Shown: piece after piece, positions 14,655 to 23,174 of the stretch
Numbering within the stretch: the stretch's first letter is position 1
How the letters are laid out: each line of letters begins with the position of its first letter
NCBI RefSeq assembly: GCF_002017875.1
Contig: NZ_MUFV01000007.1
Coordinates: 1-60,822, forward strand
Direction of reading: 5' to 3'
Source of the DNA: Deinococcus sp. LM3
GTDB taxonomy: Bacteria; Deinococcota; Deinococci; Deinococcales; Deinococcaceae
Length of the DNA: 60,822 nt
The notes under the pieces: generated by a model
Seen by the model: the letters and a program-made list of their open reading frames with translations, nothing else
Databases searched by the model: none
What the model was told of the DNA's origin: nothing
Position numbers and translations under genes: made by a program

Positions 14655-15859
14655 TGCCCAGCCACGGCACCCTCCCCAGCCGCTTCGCGATCGCTGCTTT
14701 CGATGCGCTGTCCGCCCACGTGGCCATCCTCGACAGCAACGGCACGGTCGCTGCCGTCAACCGTGCCTGGGCGAACTTCGCCCGGGAGAACGGCGGGAGC
14801 AGCGGCCTGGGAAGCAACTACCTCGACATCTGCGCCAGCGCGAACGGCCCGGATCAGGACGACGCCCTCACCATCATGGTGGGCATCCAGGACGTCCTCC
14901 GGGCAGACGCCGACGTGTTCGAAATGGAGTACCCCTGCCACTCCCCCACCGAACAGCGGCACTTCGTGGCGCGCGTCACGCGCTTCGAGCAGGACGGTCA
15001 GACGTACGCCGTGGTTGCCCACGAGAACATCACGCGCCGCAAACTCGCCGAGCTGGAGGTCCGCCTGCTGAACCAGACCCTCGAGGCCAGGGTGCAGCGC
15101 CGCACGCAAGAACTCGAAGCCAGCCGCCGGGAGTTGAGCCGGCAGAACCGTGAGCTCGCCGCGCGCAACGACGAGCTCAGCCAGTTCGCGTCCGTCGCCT
15201 CCCACGACCTGCAGGAGCCGCTGCGGACCCTCAGTCTGCACGCTGACATGCTCCAGGTCCGGTACCGGGGGCGTCAGCTGGATGAACGCGCCGACCGCTC
15301 GCTGAGTCACATCGTCGGTCAGGCCGCCCGCGCCCGCCGGCTCGTACAGGACATCCTCACCATGGCCGACATCACCGCGGCGCCCGTGACCGTTCAGCTG
15401 AACCTGAAAACCCTGCTGCCGCACATTCTGGAAACGCTGCGGTGGCCTGAAGACCGGCCGCTGCGCTGCGAGAACCTGCCCCTCGTGCAGGCCAACCCCG
15501 GCCAGGTGCGTCAACTGTTGACCAATCTGCTCGGGAACGCCCTGAAGTTCAGTGTCGGCCGGGAACTCAATGTCACCCTCTCAGGCACGCAGGAGGGTGA
15601 TCAGGTGACGTTCGAAGTGGCGGACGGGGGTGTGGGGATCGCGGAGGAATACGCGGAGCAGGTGTTCGAGATGTTCCGCCGCCTTCAGAACCGCACGGAG
15701 TCCGGTGGGAACGGGATCGGGCTGGCGGTCTGCCGGAAAGTGGTGGAGCGGCATGGCGGCCGTATCTGGATCACCGGGAACGACCGGGGCGGGACGAGCG
15801 TTCACTTCACCCTGCCGGCCTGGACGCCAGACGCTGAACCCACGCCGAACTCTCCCTGA
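14654..15859 (+). CDS. PAS-domain sensor histidine kinase, 401 aa
   Basis: Residues about 8-125 form a PAS domain (AHVAILDSNGTVAAVNRAWANF to YAVVAHENITRRK). A coiled-coil linker follows, then the H box FASVASHDLQEPLRTL with the phosphoacceptor His, and an HATPase domain with N (LLGNALKFS), G1 (VADGGVGIA), F (EMFRRL) and G2 (GNGIGLAVC) boxes. No membrane segment is present, so it is cytoplasmic. The H box is of the type found in bacteriophytochrome-like kinases. It converges on the response regulator with 9 nt between stops. A TAGGGT hexamer 7 nt before the ATG suggests a leaderless start. Confidence 0.85.
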   Translation: MPSHGTLPSRFAIAAFDALSAHVAILDSNGTVAAVNRAWANFARENGGSSGLGSNYLDICASANGPDQDDALTIMVGIQDVLRADADVFEMEYPCHSPTEQRHFVARVTRFEQDGQTYAVVAHENITRRKLAELEVRLLNQTLEARVQRRTQELEASRRELSRQNRELAARNDELSQFASVASHDLQEPLRTLSLHADMLQVRYRGRQLDERADRSLSHIVGQAARARRLVQDILTMADITAAPVTVQLNLKTLLPHILETLRWPEDRPLRCENLPLVQANPGQVRQLLTNLLGNALKFSVGRELNVTLSGTQEGDQVTFEVADGGVGIAEEYAEQVFEMFRRLQNRTESGGNGIGLAVCRKVVERHGGRIWITGNDRGGTSVHFTLPAWTPDAEPTPNSP

Positions 15860-15868
15860 CCGACAGTC

Positions 15869-16306
15869 TCAGCCGGTGAGCTGTTCGATGCGCGGGAGAA
15901 CCACGGCGCCTTTCCAGTAGCCACTGATCCGGTCGATGAGGGCCTTGAGATCCTGGTAGGACGACGGTTTGACGGCGTAGCCGCTGGCGAAGTTGTGGTA
16001 GGAGCGCTGCACGTCCTGAACGCCGGCTGAGGTGGACAGGACGAGGACGGGGATGCTGCGGTGGGTGTCGTGTGCCTTGGCCTGCTGCAGGAACTCGTGG
16101 CCGTTCATGACCGGCATGTTGAGGTCGAGGATGATCAGGTCAGGGCGCACCGTTGCGGGACCGGCGAGGTAGTCGAGGGCTTCCCGTCCGTTGAGGACAT
16201 GGTGAATATGGACGTCTGGGAAGGCTTCGAGGAAGATCTCGGTGAACAGTTCGGCGTCCGCGAATTCGTCGTCGACCAGAAGGAGATGGAAGGGGCGTTC
16301 GGGCAT
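15869..16306 (-). CDS. Single-domain response regulator (Rcp1-like), 145 aa
   Basis: A receiver domain without output module: LLLVDDEFADAELF (acidic pocket), LIILDLNMPVMNGHEF (phosphoacceptor Asp), VLVLSTSAG (Thr/Ser) and SGYAVKPSSY (Lys). The long beta4-alpha4 region resembles Rcp1-type regulators that partner phytochrome-like kinases. ATG 16306 has TACACT 8 nt upstream and no strong Shine-Dalgarno. It is convergent with the kinase at 14654-15859, its probable partner. Kinase/regulator pairs are unusual in a phage early region, so this may be cargo. Confidence 0.85.
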   Translation of the reverse strand: MPERPFHLLLVDDEFADAELFTEIFLEAFPDVHIHHVLNGREALDYLAGPATVRPDLIILDLNMPVMNGHEFLQQAKAHDTHRSIPVLVLSTSAGVQDVQRSYHNFASGYAVKPSSYQDLKALIDRISGYWKGAVVLPRIEQLTG

Positions 16307-16713
16307 CCAAGGAGTGTAACGAAGAGATCTCGAAGGAAGATTTGCACGCTGAGCACGGATGTTCAGATTCGCTGAACGTCCGGCCGGCGTCGCGGAAGAG
16401 CTGGAGTGGAGGTGGCTGCAGGAGGCACGTGACGGACCAGAGAGCCCTTGAGGTGGATACGTGCGAGGTTGAGGTGTCCCCACACGAGGCCCCTTTGCGC
16501 AGCGCAGTCCTCCCCTGTCCAGTTCAACTCCCTTTCGCTGCAGATGGGCACCTGCCAGGCCGGACTTACACATCAATCTGACGCGTTGAGCATCCCTTAG
16601 CGGGAATTCCTGTTCCAACTCTGGCGCGCCCACCGACGGGCGCCTGCCCCGCCCATTCCCGAGTCCCGCCCTGGCCACCGCGCCGGCGCGGGGCTTCACG
16701 TTGGAGGTGTTCC
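16307..16713. other. 407-bp intergenic stretch
   Basis: It holds the response-regulator promoter at its left end and a small hairpin (TTCAG/CTGAA near 16364-16378). No protein-like frame has a ribosome site until 16714. Part of it (CGCCCTGGCCACCGCG near 16668-16683) resembles 10978-10993 upstream of the antirepressor, suggesting shared leader sequence. Confidence 0.4.
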
Positions 16714-17121
16714 ATGCTCGACGACCTGTACGTCGTGGCCGACGACCGGCCGCCCGCCACCCTCCGGATCCTGATCGCGCACGCTGCCGAGGTGCGCCGC
16801 AGCAACCCATGGATCTATCCGATTCTCGAAGCCGTCCCGGACCTGGACTTCACGGCCCGCCGCCTGCTCGACGCGCTGGACGAGGACACCCGCGACCTGC
16901 ACCAGGCGGCGCAGGCCTTCGCTCTGGCCTGCCTGCGGGCCGCGCGGCACCGCTGGCCCGGCAGTGAGAAGCAGGCCACGACCCGTGCCCGCGACCGGCT
17001 CGACGAGGTCCGCAAGGCCCGCAAGAATCAGCAGGCCCTTCATCACCTCCGCCGCAAAGTTACGCAGCGCCCCTTATCCCCACCCCCGCCTCTCATGCCC
17101 ACCCTGCTGGAGACTCCATGA
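16714..17121 (+). CDS. Phage protein, 135 aa, unknown
   Basis: ATG 16714 follows GGAGG at a good distance. The product is alpha-helical and basic in the second half (ATTRARDRLDEVRKARKNQQ), ending in a Pro-rich tail. No family recognised. It stands alone between the response regulator and the peroxiredoxin. Confidence 0.6.
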   Translation: MLDDLYVVADDRPPATLRILIAHAAEVRRSNPWIYPILEAVPDLDFTARRLLDALDEDTRDLHQAAQAFALACLRAARHRWPGSEKQATTRARDRLDEVRKARKNQQALHHLRRKVTQRPLSPPPPLMPTLLETP

Positions 17122-17183
17122 GCTACTTCCGAAGGTGTGAGCGGCGACTACGGCTCGCCTGCACGTGAGGCGTTCCTACCGAT

Positions 17184-17666
17184 TCAGGTCAGCAGGTGCG
17201 TCGTCTCCTCCTGCAGTTCCCGAAGGGCCCCGAGGACCGACGGTGCGTCCTGGCCCGGATCCACCGCCTTCCAGTGACGGCGAATCACGCCGTCCGGGCC
17301 GATCAGGAACGTCTCCCGCCGCGGCCGCGGCACACTTTCTCCCGGCCACACCTCGTCCAGCAGGTCGAATTCACGACTGAGAGCCTGTGACTGATCGTTC
17401 AGCAGCGGGTAGTCCAACCGGCACAGATCCCGGAACTGCACCTGCTCCCGCCGCGGGTCACCGTTCACGCCGATCACCTCCGCGCCCAACTCACGGAAGG
17501 CCGACAGGTGAGCCTGGTACTGGCGTGCCTGCAACTGGCAGTGGGTGGTGGCGGTCTTCGGGAAGAAGTACAGAACCGTCCACCTTCCCTGGTTGAACTG
17601 GAACGTCTGACCGTCATCTCGGCGGGCTGTGAACGAAGGAACGTGATCACCGGTAGAAAAAGCCAT
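17184..17666 (-). CDS. Bcp/PrxQ-type peroxiredoxin, 160 aa
   Basis: A thioredoxin-fold peroxiredoxin that would reduce hydroperoxides. VPSFTARRDDGQTFQF and WTVLYFFPKTATTHCQLQAR hold the active-site loop with the likely peroxidatic cysteine at about 43. A second cysteine in FRDLCRLDYPLLND is not at the usual +5 resolving position of PrxQ. ETFLIGPDGVIRRHW is the family beta-hairpin. The active-site loop differs from the usual TPGC. It is transcribed against the phage genes and is probably host-type cargo. Confidence 0.85.
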   Translation of the reverse strand: MAFSTGDHVPSFTARRDDGQTFQFNQGRWTVLYFFPKTATTHCQLQARQYQAHLSAFRELGAEVIGVNGDPRREQVQFRDLCRLDYPLLNDQSQALSREFDLLDEVWPGESVPRPRRETFLIGPDGVIRRHWKAVDPGQDAPSVLGALRELQEETTHLLT

Positions 17667-17791
17667 GCCCCCAGTCTAGGAGGGCGCCCCTGTGAACAGC
17701 CTGAGTGTTGCGCCAACAGTGCCTTGAAGTGACGGTCGTGCGTTCGCAGGAGTCGTGACCCGCGAGTCCGCCCGACACGTTCACCCGGGAC

Positions 17792-17809
17792 CGCACTGAC
17801 GTCAGTGCG
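17792..17809. promoter_or_regulatory. 18-bp perfect palindrome, copy 1
   Basis: CGCACTGAC/GTCAGTGCG lies 82 nt before the TTG start of the next phage gene. A 17/18 match occurs at 32850-32867, ahead of the terminase genes. The pair could be operators of a phage regulator or short hairpins. Confidence 0.55.
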
Positions 17810-17890
17810 CGCCTCATAACCCACCGCCCCGCGACCGGGCCGCCCCCACCCCAGGAGGCGGCCCGCGCCCCCATTCCCCCGGAGGACCCC

Positions 17891-18331
17891 TTGCCTGACC
17901 ATCCTGCACCCCTCTACCAGCTGCTCCTCACCGAGTCGGACCTTCTGGCCCTGGAACGCGCCGCCGAACTCAGCGGCCGCCTGCACATGGGGCAGACCTG
18001 GGCCGTCGCGGAACACGTCGACCGGGCCGACATGAGCCCCGAAGGGCGGGGCGCGTTCCGGGATGCCCTGAACAGCCTCGCCCACTTCATCACCGGCCTG
18101 CGCAACCCCGCGCACGCCCGCTACCCCACCGACCGCGCCCGGCAGGCCGGAGAGCGCGCTTTCCACCTGCAGGACCACCTCCGGTACGCGCGGACCGCCG
18201 ACCCGAACGTCCGGCCCGTCGCGTTCGCGCCGAACCTCGCGCGGCGCCTCACGCCCCGCCCACCCACCCCGCCCGCGCCCATCGCCCTGAACGACGTGCT
18301 GAAGGCCGACTTCGGCAGTGAGGACCTATGA
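17891..18331 (+). CDS. Phage protein, 146 aa, unknown
   Basis: Starts at TTG 17891 behind GGAGG. Helical protein (LLLTESDLLALERAAELSGR, RGAFRDALNSLAHFITGL) with a Pro-rich region near the C-terminus. It opens a long run of small genes to 25485, almost all coupled by 4-nt overlaps. Confidence 0.6.
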   Translation: MPDHPAPLYQLLLTESDLLALERAAELSGRLHMGQTWAVAEHVDRADMSPEGRGAFRDALNSLAHFITGLRNPAHARYPTDRARQAGERAFHLQDHLRYARTADPNVRPVAFAPNLARRLTPRPPTPPAPIALNDVLKADFGSEDL

Positions 18332-18597
18332 CCCTGATCCAGCTCCAGATCCCTGTGGCCGACCCGCACGACCTCACCAGCAGCGAACGGGACGCCCTGA
18401 CGGGGGAGTTGCGCCGCCGCGCCGCCCGTGACCTGCCCGTCCACGTCACGCCGGAAGGCCTGCGCGTCAGCGTCCTGGACTGCACGCCCGACCAGCACCG
18501 CGCGCTCAGCGCCCACCTCGACCACCTGCGCCGCCCCGGCACCCCCCGCACCGCCCAGGACCAGCAGCTGCTCGCCGCCTTCGGAGGCCCCCAGTGA
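18328..18597 (+). CDS. Small phage protein, 89 aa
   Basis: ATGA overlap with the previous gene. It alternates strands and helices (TLIQLQIPVADPHDLTSSE, LPVHVTPEGLRVSVLD). No family recognised. Confidence 0.55.
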   Translation: MTLIQLQIPVADPHDLTSSERDALTGELRRRAARDLPVHVTPEGLRVSVLDCTPDQHRALSAHLDHLRRPGTPRTAQDQQLLAAFGGPQ

Positions 18598-18875
18598 CCC
18601 CAGACCAGACGCACGACCTGATCCGCTACGCCATCTTCGCCGTCGTCATGCTCGGCATCCTGGGGGCGTTCGTGGCCACCAGCCTGCGAACCGACCGACC
18701 CGCCCGCCGGTCCCCCACCGACCGCCGCCTCTCCCCCGTCGAGTACGCCACGCTGGAGATCGTCCGCGCCGGCGTCCAGCGGTACGGGTTCGACGCGCTG
18801 CACCCCGAGCACGTCCAGAGCGCCCGCCGCGCCGCTCAACTGATCGCCGGGCAGGATAAGGGAGACCCGGAGTGA
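18594..18875 (+). CDS. Small single-pass membrane protein, 93 aa
   Basis: GTG 18594 overlaps the previous stop. One membrane helix near the N-terminus (YAIFAVVMLGILGAFVAT), then a soluble basic domain with SPVEYATLEIVRAGVQRYG. It is probably an inner-membrane phage accessory protein. Confidence 0.55.
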   Translation: MTPDQTHDLIRYAIFAVVMLGILGAFVATSLRTDRPARRSPTDRRLSPVEYATLEIVRAGVQRYGFDALHPEHVQSARRAAQLIAGQDKGDPE

Positions 18876-19144
18876 CCGGCCCCGCCCCCCTGCCCTGGCC
18901 TGCCGTGCGCCGCGTCCTGCGGGGCATCCCCTGGGAGCAGCCCGTCCCGGTCCGCGCCGCCCCCGCTGCCCTGCGCCTCCTGCCGTACCTGCGCCTGCCC
19001 ATCTGCATGGAGCTGATCGGCAGCACCAGCGAGATCTGGCGCGTGACCGACGCGCCCCCCAGACCGCTGATCGAGGCGGTCCTGCACACCCAGCCCGACC
19101 ACGGCCCCACGCTGCCCCTCTGGCCGGACGGAGTGCCCGCTTGA
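18872..19144 (+). CDS. Small phage protein, 90 aa
   Basis: GTG start in a GTGA overlap. Pro- and Leu-rich (RVLRGIPWEQPVPVRAAP, LRLLPYLRLPICMELIG). No family recognised. Confidence 0.5.
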   Translation: MTGPAPLPWPAVRRVLRGIPWEQPVPVRAAPAALRLLPYLRLPICMELIGSTSEIWRVTDAPPRPLIEAVLHTQPDHGPTLPLWPDGVPA

Positions 19145-19425
19145 CGCTGGACGCCCCGACGCTGCTCGAAGCGGTGCTGCTGGCCGCGCTGGAAAGCCCG
19201 TGCGGCATCACCGGCGCCCTGGCCCGGGCGCGCACCCTCACGCCCGCCCCGCTGCTCGCCCTGGACCACGACGAGACCGTCCGGCACGCCCTGGCCCGCT
19301 ACCTGCGCGAGCACTGGATTCAGGTCCTGCCCAGCCCCGGCGCCCCCCGCTACCACCTGACCGGCCTCGGGGAACAGCGTCTCCTCTGGCACCGGCAGCG
19401 CGGCACGCTGAAGGCCCCCACGTGA
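19141..19425 (+). CDS. Small winged-helix-like phage protein, 94 aa
   Basis: TTG 19141 overlaps the previous stop. Helices and a terminal hairpin (HALARYLREHWIQVLPSPGA, RYHLTGLGEQRLLWHRQ) give a MarR/winged-helix flavour, as does the next gene. Confidence 0.5.
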   Translation: MTLDAPTLLEAVLLAALESPCGITGALARARTLTPAPLLALDHDETVRHALARYLREHWIQVLPSPGAPRYHLTGLGEQRLLWHRQRGTLKAPT

Positions 19426-19999
19426 CCGCGACGGCCACGGTCGCGCCGTTCCGCCGGCAGTCCTGCAACCGCGCGCCCAGCGTGCCGTGGCAGCCGCTGA
19501 CCGCCTGGATGCCACGGCATGACAGTGCCCCCTGGCGGACCCTGACGCTCCTCGCCGACGGCCCCCTGACCGGCACCGCCCTCCTCGCCCGCCTGCCGGA
19601 CGTCACGCCGCCGCAGTTCCACGCGGCCACATACCGACTCCGGCGCCACGGGTACGTGAGCCGGACCGGCCCGAAGGACGGACGCGCCACCTGGACCCTC
19701 ACGCCGATTGGGCAGCAGGTCCTCGCGGCCGGCGCGGCCGACCTGACCGTCCGCCAGGCCCAGGTGCTGCTGCTCCTCACCCCGAACGGTCCGTGGGCCT
19801 GCTCAGCCTCGTGCAGGCCTTCGCGGACCGGCACGGGCCCCGGCACTGCTCCTGCGTGCATCACTCCCGCGTGCACCAGCTGCTCGTCACGCTCGAACTG
19901 CGCAACCTGGTCGTCAGCGTCCCTGGCCGGCAGTGGGCCCTGACCGACCTGGGCGCCGCCCGGCAACCCCTGGCCCGCGCCCGCCTCGGGCTGACCTGA
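19422..19999 (+). pseudogene. Winged-helix DNA-binding phage protein, frame break near 19791
   Basis: GTG 19422 to 19999. The first part contains a winged helix (RTLTLLADGPLTGTALLARL, FHAATYRLRRHGYVSRTG, RATWTLTPIGQQVLAAG). After NGP at 19791-19792 one lost C shifts the frame; the continuation is VGLLSLVQAFADRHG and a second similar wing (LVVSVPGRQWALTDLGAA). The restored protein of 192 aa has two tandem winged helices. Confidence 0.55.
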
Positions 20000-20000
20000 C

Positions 20001-20426
20001 GTGCCGTTCGACGAGGCCTTCCTGCGCGAGTACCGCCGGAAGCACCCGCACCTGTTCCCCGAGGAAGCCCAGCCCCAGCCGCCGCCCGCGCCGGCCCCGC
20101 CGCGCGACAACGGGTACCCGAACGAGGCGGCGTTCCAGGCGGCCGCCGTGCGGGAACTCACCGCACTCGGCTGGCACGTCCAGGAATCGCTGAAAGGCAG
20201 TCAGCGAGGCGGGCCGGTCTGGTACACCGCCGGCTGGCCGGACCTGGTGCTGTACCTCCCGGACGGCCGGCGGCGCCTGTGGTTCGCGGAACTCAAACAA
20301 CCCGGCAACAAACCCAGCGACGACCAGCTCGCCTGCCACGCCCGCCTGCGGGCCGCCGGGTTCCGCGTGGTCGTCGCGTACACCCTGGCCGAGCTGCTGG
20401 CCGCCGAGCAGGAGGAACGCGCGTGA
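20001..20426 (+). CDS. VRR-NUC domain nuclease, 141 aa
   Basis: GTG start. The C-terminal 90 residues match the VRR-NUC fold of PD-(D/E)XK nucleases: YPNEAAFQAAAVRELTALGW, then GWPDLVLYLPDGRRRLWFAE and LKQPGNKPSDDQ, giving the D...ExK catalytic set. Phage members are likely structure-specific nucleases in recombination or resolution of replication intermediates. It is coupled to the next gene by a GTGA overlap. Confidence 0.85.
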   Translation: MPFDEAFLREYRRKHPHLFPEEAQPQPPPAPAPPRDNGYPNEAAFQAAAVRELTALGWHVQESLKGSQRGGPVWYTAGWPDLVLYLPDGRRRLWFAELKQPGNKPSDDQLACHARLRAAGFRVVVAYTLAELLAAEQEERA

Positions 20427-20740
20427 AGAAAGCCCCACATCCCGCCCACCGCTACCGCCACACCGCCGAGAAACTCCGCGAACGGTACGGCCTGCGCCTC
20501 ACCCGCGCCGCTTACCAGGACCTCTGCGCCCGGATCCGCGCGGACCTCGCCCAGGACCGCCTGCTCACCTACCCCGCCAACGGAACGCGCCTGTTCCTGC
20601 ACGTCCCCTGGCGCGGCGTCACCCTCCGCCTGATCTGGTGCCCGCACACCCACCTGATCATCACCGCCCACCACCCCCACGCCCGCTGGGAGCGCAAACG
20701 CGCCCGCCGGCACGCCCGACAGGAGAACCACGCCGCATGA
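20423..20740 (+). CDS. Basic phage protein, 105 aa
   Basis: GTG 20423 in an overlap. Basic helices (RYRHTAEKLRERYGLRLTRA) then strands (TRLFLHVPWRGVTLRLIWCP) and an Arg-rich tail, consistent with nucleic-acid binding. It follows the nuclease and may act with it. No family named. Confidence 0.55.
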   Translation: MKKAPHPAHRYRHTAEKLRERYGLRLTRAAYQDLCARIRADLAQDRLLTYPANGTRLFLHVPWRGVTLRLIWCPHTHLIITAHHPHARWERKRARRHARQENHAA

Positions 20741-20958
20741 CACCCAACCACCTGCACCTCACGGCCGCCCTGATCGCCGGGCAGGCCAGCCGCGAACCCG
20801 CCCCGACCGTCACCGTCTCACGGCCCGAAGCCAACCCCCACGCCCAGTTCAAGACCGTCACCCGCGACATGGTCTTCGGCGACTCCCACTTCCACACCCC
20901 GGACTGGAACACCCCGCGCAGTCACCCGTTCCAGCCCCGCCCCTGGGAGTCCGCGTGA
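20737..20958 (+). CDS. Small phage protein, 73 aa
   Basis: ATGA overlap. Starts MTPNHLHLTAALIAGQAS; the C-terminal half is His/Pro-rich (GDSHFHTPDWNTPRSHPF). Unknown. Confidence 0.5.
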   Translation: MTPNHLHLTAALIAGQASREPAPTVTVSRPEANPHAQFKTVTRDMVFGDSHFHTPDWNTPRSHPFQPRPWESA

Positions 20959-21254
20959 ACCGCCGCGCGGAGGTCCTGCACGAGCAGTGGGTGCAGGAGG
21001 GCAGCCCCGGCCTGGGTGACCTGCCGGACTGGGCGCAGGCGGCGCATCACGTCCTCCTGGCCCGCCGCGCCGCGCCGGACGGCCTGTCGCCCCGGAAGGC
21101 GCAGATCCTGGGCCTGGTCCGGGCCGGGAAGAACCGCGAGCAGATCGCGGAGAGCACCGGCCTGAGCGTGAACACCGTCAAGAGCCACATCAACTCCCTC
21201 TGCAACCGATTCAAGGCGCGCAACATGCGCGAACTGCGCGAGGTGGTCGAATGA
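20955..21254 (+). CDS. LuxR-type helix-turn-helix regulator, 99 aa
   Basis: GTG start in an overlap. Residues about 40-97 are a GerE/LuxR HTH: LSPRKAQILGLVRAGKNREQ, IAESTGLSVNTVKSHINSL and RFKARNMRELREVV. There is no receiver or ligand domain, as in small phage sigma-region-4-like activators. It is a candidate activator of the late genes. Confidence 0.8.
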   Translation: MNRRAEVLHEQWVQEGSPGLGDLPDWAQAAHHVLLARRAAPDGLSPRKAQILGLVRAGKNREQIAESTGLSVNTVKSHINSLCNRFKARNMRELREVVE

Positions 21255-21466
21255 AAGACCCGTACGCCCCCATCCTCCGCAAGACCCGGCAGGAAGCGCG
21301 CCGCCACCGCACGAAACGCATCCGCCAGCACCACGCCGCCGGGCTGCCCTGGGCGTCCGCGCAGCGCCGCGCCGCGCAGGACTACCGCAGCCGCCTCGGG
21401 TACGTCCCGATCAGCGACCTGGAACCCCACTACCTGCCGGAACTGGGCCTCCGGGAGCCCGCGTGA
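21251..21466 (+). CDS. Small basic phage protein, 71 aa
   Basis: ATGA overlap with the LuxR-type gene. Very basic N-terminus (RKTRQEARRHRTKRIRQHH) and a hydrophilic C-terminus. Possibly nucleic-acid binding. Confidence 0.5.
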   Translation: MKDPYAPILRKTRQEARRHRTKRIRQHHAAGLPWASAQRRAAQDYRSRLGYVPISDLEPHYLPELGLREPA

Positions 21467-21741
21467 CCCGCGCACTCACCGGTGAGCTGGCCGAGGCGCT
21501 CGCGGAACTCGACACGTACGGCCCCACGCCCGCCTCGCTCGACCGCGCCCGGCAACTCCTGCAGGCGCACGTTACCCCCGCCCGGATCCTGAACCGCGCC
21601 CTGGTGCCCCTGACCATCCGCCTGAACCCGCACGGGGAACGCCGGCACCTCTGGACGCACGGCCCGGACTTCACGCCGGAAGACATGGTCGCCACCGTCC
21701 ACGGACCCGGCACGCGCAGCTGCACGCCGGTCAGGGAGTGA
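21463..21741 (+). CDS. Small phage protein, 92 aa
   Basis: GTG start in an overlap. Helical N-terminus (LTGELAEALAELDTYG) and a strand-rich C-terminus. Unknown. Confidence 0.5.
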   Translation: MTRALTGELAEALAELDTYGPTPASLDRARQLLQAHVTPARILNRALVPLTIRLNPHGERRHLWTHGPDFTPEDMVATVHGPGTRSCTPVRE

Positions 21742-21744
21742 GGC

Positions 21745-22017
21745 GTGGTCATCACTGACGCCGCCATCCGGGCCGCCCGGACCCGCTGGATGGAATGCGA
21801 CGACGACAGCGCCATCCGCGCCATCAACCTCGTCATCCAGCGCGGCGACCGCAGCGCCCCGCACGGCCGCCTGCGCATCCAGCTGGGTACGCGCGTCCTG
21901 CACCTGATCGAGAACCGCGTCACGGACGCCACCGTGACCGGCATGCGCCACGCCACGAACCTCTACCGCCGCGCGAAACGCGACGCCCGCGAACGCCGCA
22001 AGGGAGCCACCCCATGA
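21745..22017 (+). CDS. Small phage protein, 90 aa
   Basis: GTG 21745 follows GGAGTGAG, 4 nt after the previous stop. Helical and basic (DSAIRAINLVIQRGDRS, ATNLYRRAKRDARERRKG). Unknown. Confidence 0.5.
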   Translation: MVITDAAIRAARTRWMECDDDSAIRAINLVIQRGDRSAPHGRLRIQLGTRVLHLIENRVTDATVTGMRHATNLYRRAKRDARERRKGATP

Positions 22018-22325
22018 CGACCACGGTCCTTCCCCCACAGGAGATTCCCTGCCCCGCGTGCGGTGTGCTGCTGAGCGTCAGTCGCCGCACGAAGGCCGGC
22101 GAGGTCGCCCGCTGCTCGGAGTGCCGCGCCACCAGCACGTACCGGGACGGCACGCTCACCCCCACGCATCCGGATCCGGCCGTCGCCGTGACGCTCGCCT
22201 GGGCCGCCCGCTGGAACGACGCCCTGGACGCGGCCCTGGACGCCCTCGCACCCGTTGTGCTGGATCTCACCGATCAGGGCGTCCGCCTGAAACCCAGCAC
22301 CCGACCCCGCCGGGCCCGACCATGA
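22014..22325 (+). CDS. Zinc-ribbon phage protein, 103 aa
   Basis: ATGA overlap. Two CxxC knuckles (IPCPACGVLLSVSRR and ARCSECRATSTY) 19 residues apart form a zinc ribbon; a helix of Ala-rich heptads follows. Perhaps a nucleic-acid or protein-binding adaptor. Confidence 0.6.
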   Translation: MTTTVLPPQEIPCPACGVLLSVSRRTKAGEVARCSECRATSTYRDGTLTPTHPDPAVAVTLAWAARWNDALDAALDALAPVVLDLTDQGVRLKPSTRPRRARP

Positions 22326-22669
22326 GCGGCTACGTGTCCCGTCAAGTGATCGAGTGGGCGATCAGCGCCGACCCGGCCGCGCAGGCCCCCACCGCGAACC
22401 TCCTGATCGACGAGCCGCCGCCCTTCCTGGACCTGCTGGCCATCCTCGAAACGGCCGGGTTCGAGTACAAGTTCGTGCGCCGCATCCGGGACGGCGCGCC
22501 CCTGTACTACGCGACGGTCTGGCACCCCACCTGGCTCGCCCTGCGGCGCGGGTACGTCCGCCGCGTCACGCACGCCGACGCGCCCGGCGCCCTGATCCGC
22601 GCGCTCGACGAGGCCCTCCGCTGGCATGGCAAGACCCGCCGACGCCCGCCCCTGCCGGAGTCCGCATGA
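22322..22669 (+). CDS. Phage protein, 115 aa, unknown
   Basis: ATGA overlap. Mixed alpha/beta with FLDLLAILETAGFEYKFVRR and ALIRALDEALRWHGK. No family recognised. Confidence 0.55.
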   Translation: MSGYVSRQVIEWAISADPAAQAPTANLLIDEPPPFLDLLAILETAGFEYKFVRRIRDGAPLYYATVWHPTWLALRRGYVRRVTHADAPGALIRALDEALRWHGKTRRRPPLPESA

Positions 22670-22746
22670 CCCGCCGTCACCTTCGCGCCCACACGGCCCG
22701 CCTGAACCGCCGCCCACCCCGCACCCCAGCCACCCGCCGGAGATGA
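22666..22746 (+). CDS. Tiny basic peptide, 26 aa
   Basis: ATG 22666 overlaps the stop before it, and its TGA overlaps the ATG of the next gene; such coupling at both ends argues it is translated. It is almost entirely Arg, His, Pro and Thr. It may serve only to relay ribosomes. Confidence 0.4.
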   Translation: MTRRHLRAHTARLNRRPPRTPATRRR

Positions 22747-23174
22747 CCATGCTCGCATCCCTGACTGCCCTGCTCGCCCGCTGGCGTGCCCGCCGCGCCC
22801 TGCGCCGCGTCCCGCCGGACCTGCGGGTCCTGCACGCCCTGGCGACCGGCGTGACGTACCCGCCCGTGATCGCCAGCACGTACCACCTGACGCTCACGCA
22901 GGTCTGCGAGACGATCTCGGATCTGGAAGACCGCCGCGCCGTCCGCTCTCACGCCCCTCGCCCCGGCCTGGAGGCCCCCAGCACCCTCACCCGCTACGCC
23001 CTGACGCTGGAAGGCGAGTGGCACGCGGCGCGGTCCCTCCTGCCCCGCCTGCAGCCCGGCACGCCCACCGCCTGGAAAGGCCCGCTCCTGTGCATCCGCC
23101 CCGGCCAGCATCTCCTGTCTGTCGCGGCCCTCAGTCCCATCACCGCTCACCTGGAAGGACGCCCCCACCCATGA
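22743..23174 (+). CDS. Phage protein with HTH-like core, 143 aa
   Basis: ATGA overlap. A basic N-terminal helix (LLARWRARRALRRVPPDL), then a possible helix-turn-helix (VIASTYHLTLTQVCETISDL). It ends with a hydrophobic domain. Function unknown. Confidence 0.5.
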   Translation: MTMLASLTALLARWRARRALRRVPPDLRVLHALATGVTYPPVIASTYHLTLTQVCETISDLEDRRAVRSHAPRPGLEAPSTLTRYALTLEGEWHAARSLLPRLQPGTPTAWKGPLLCIRPGQHLLSVAALSPITAHLEGRPHP

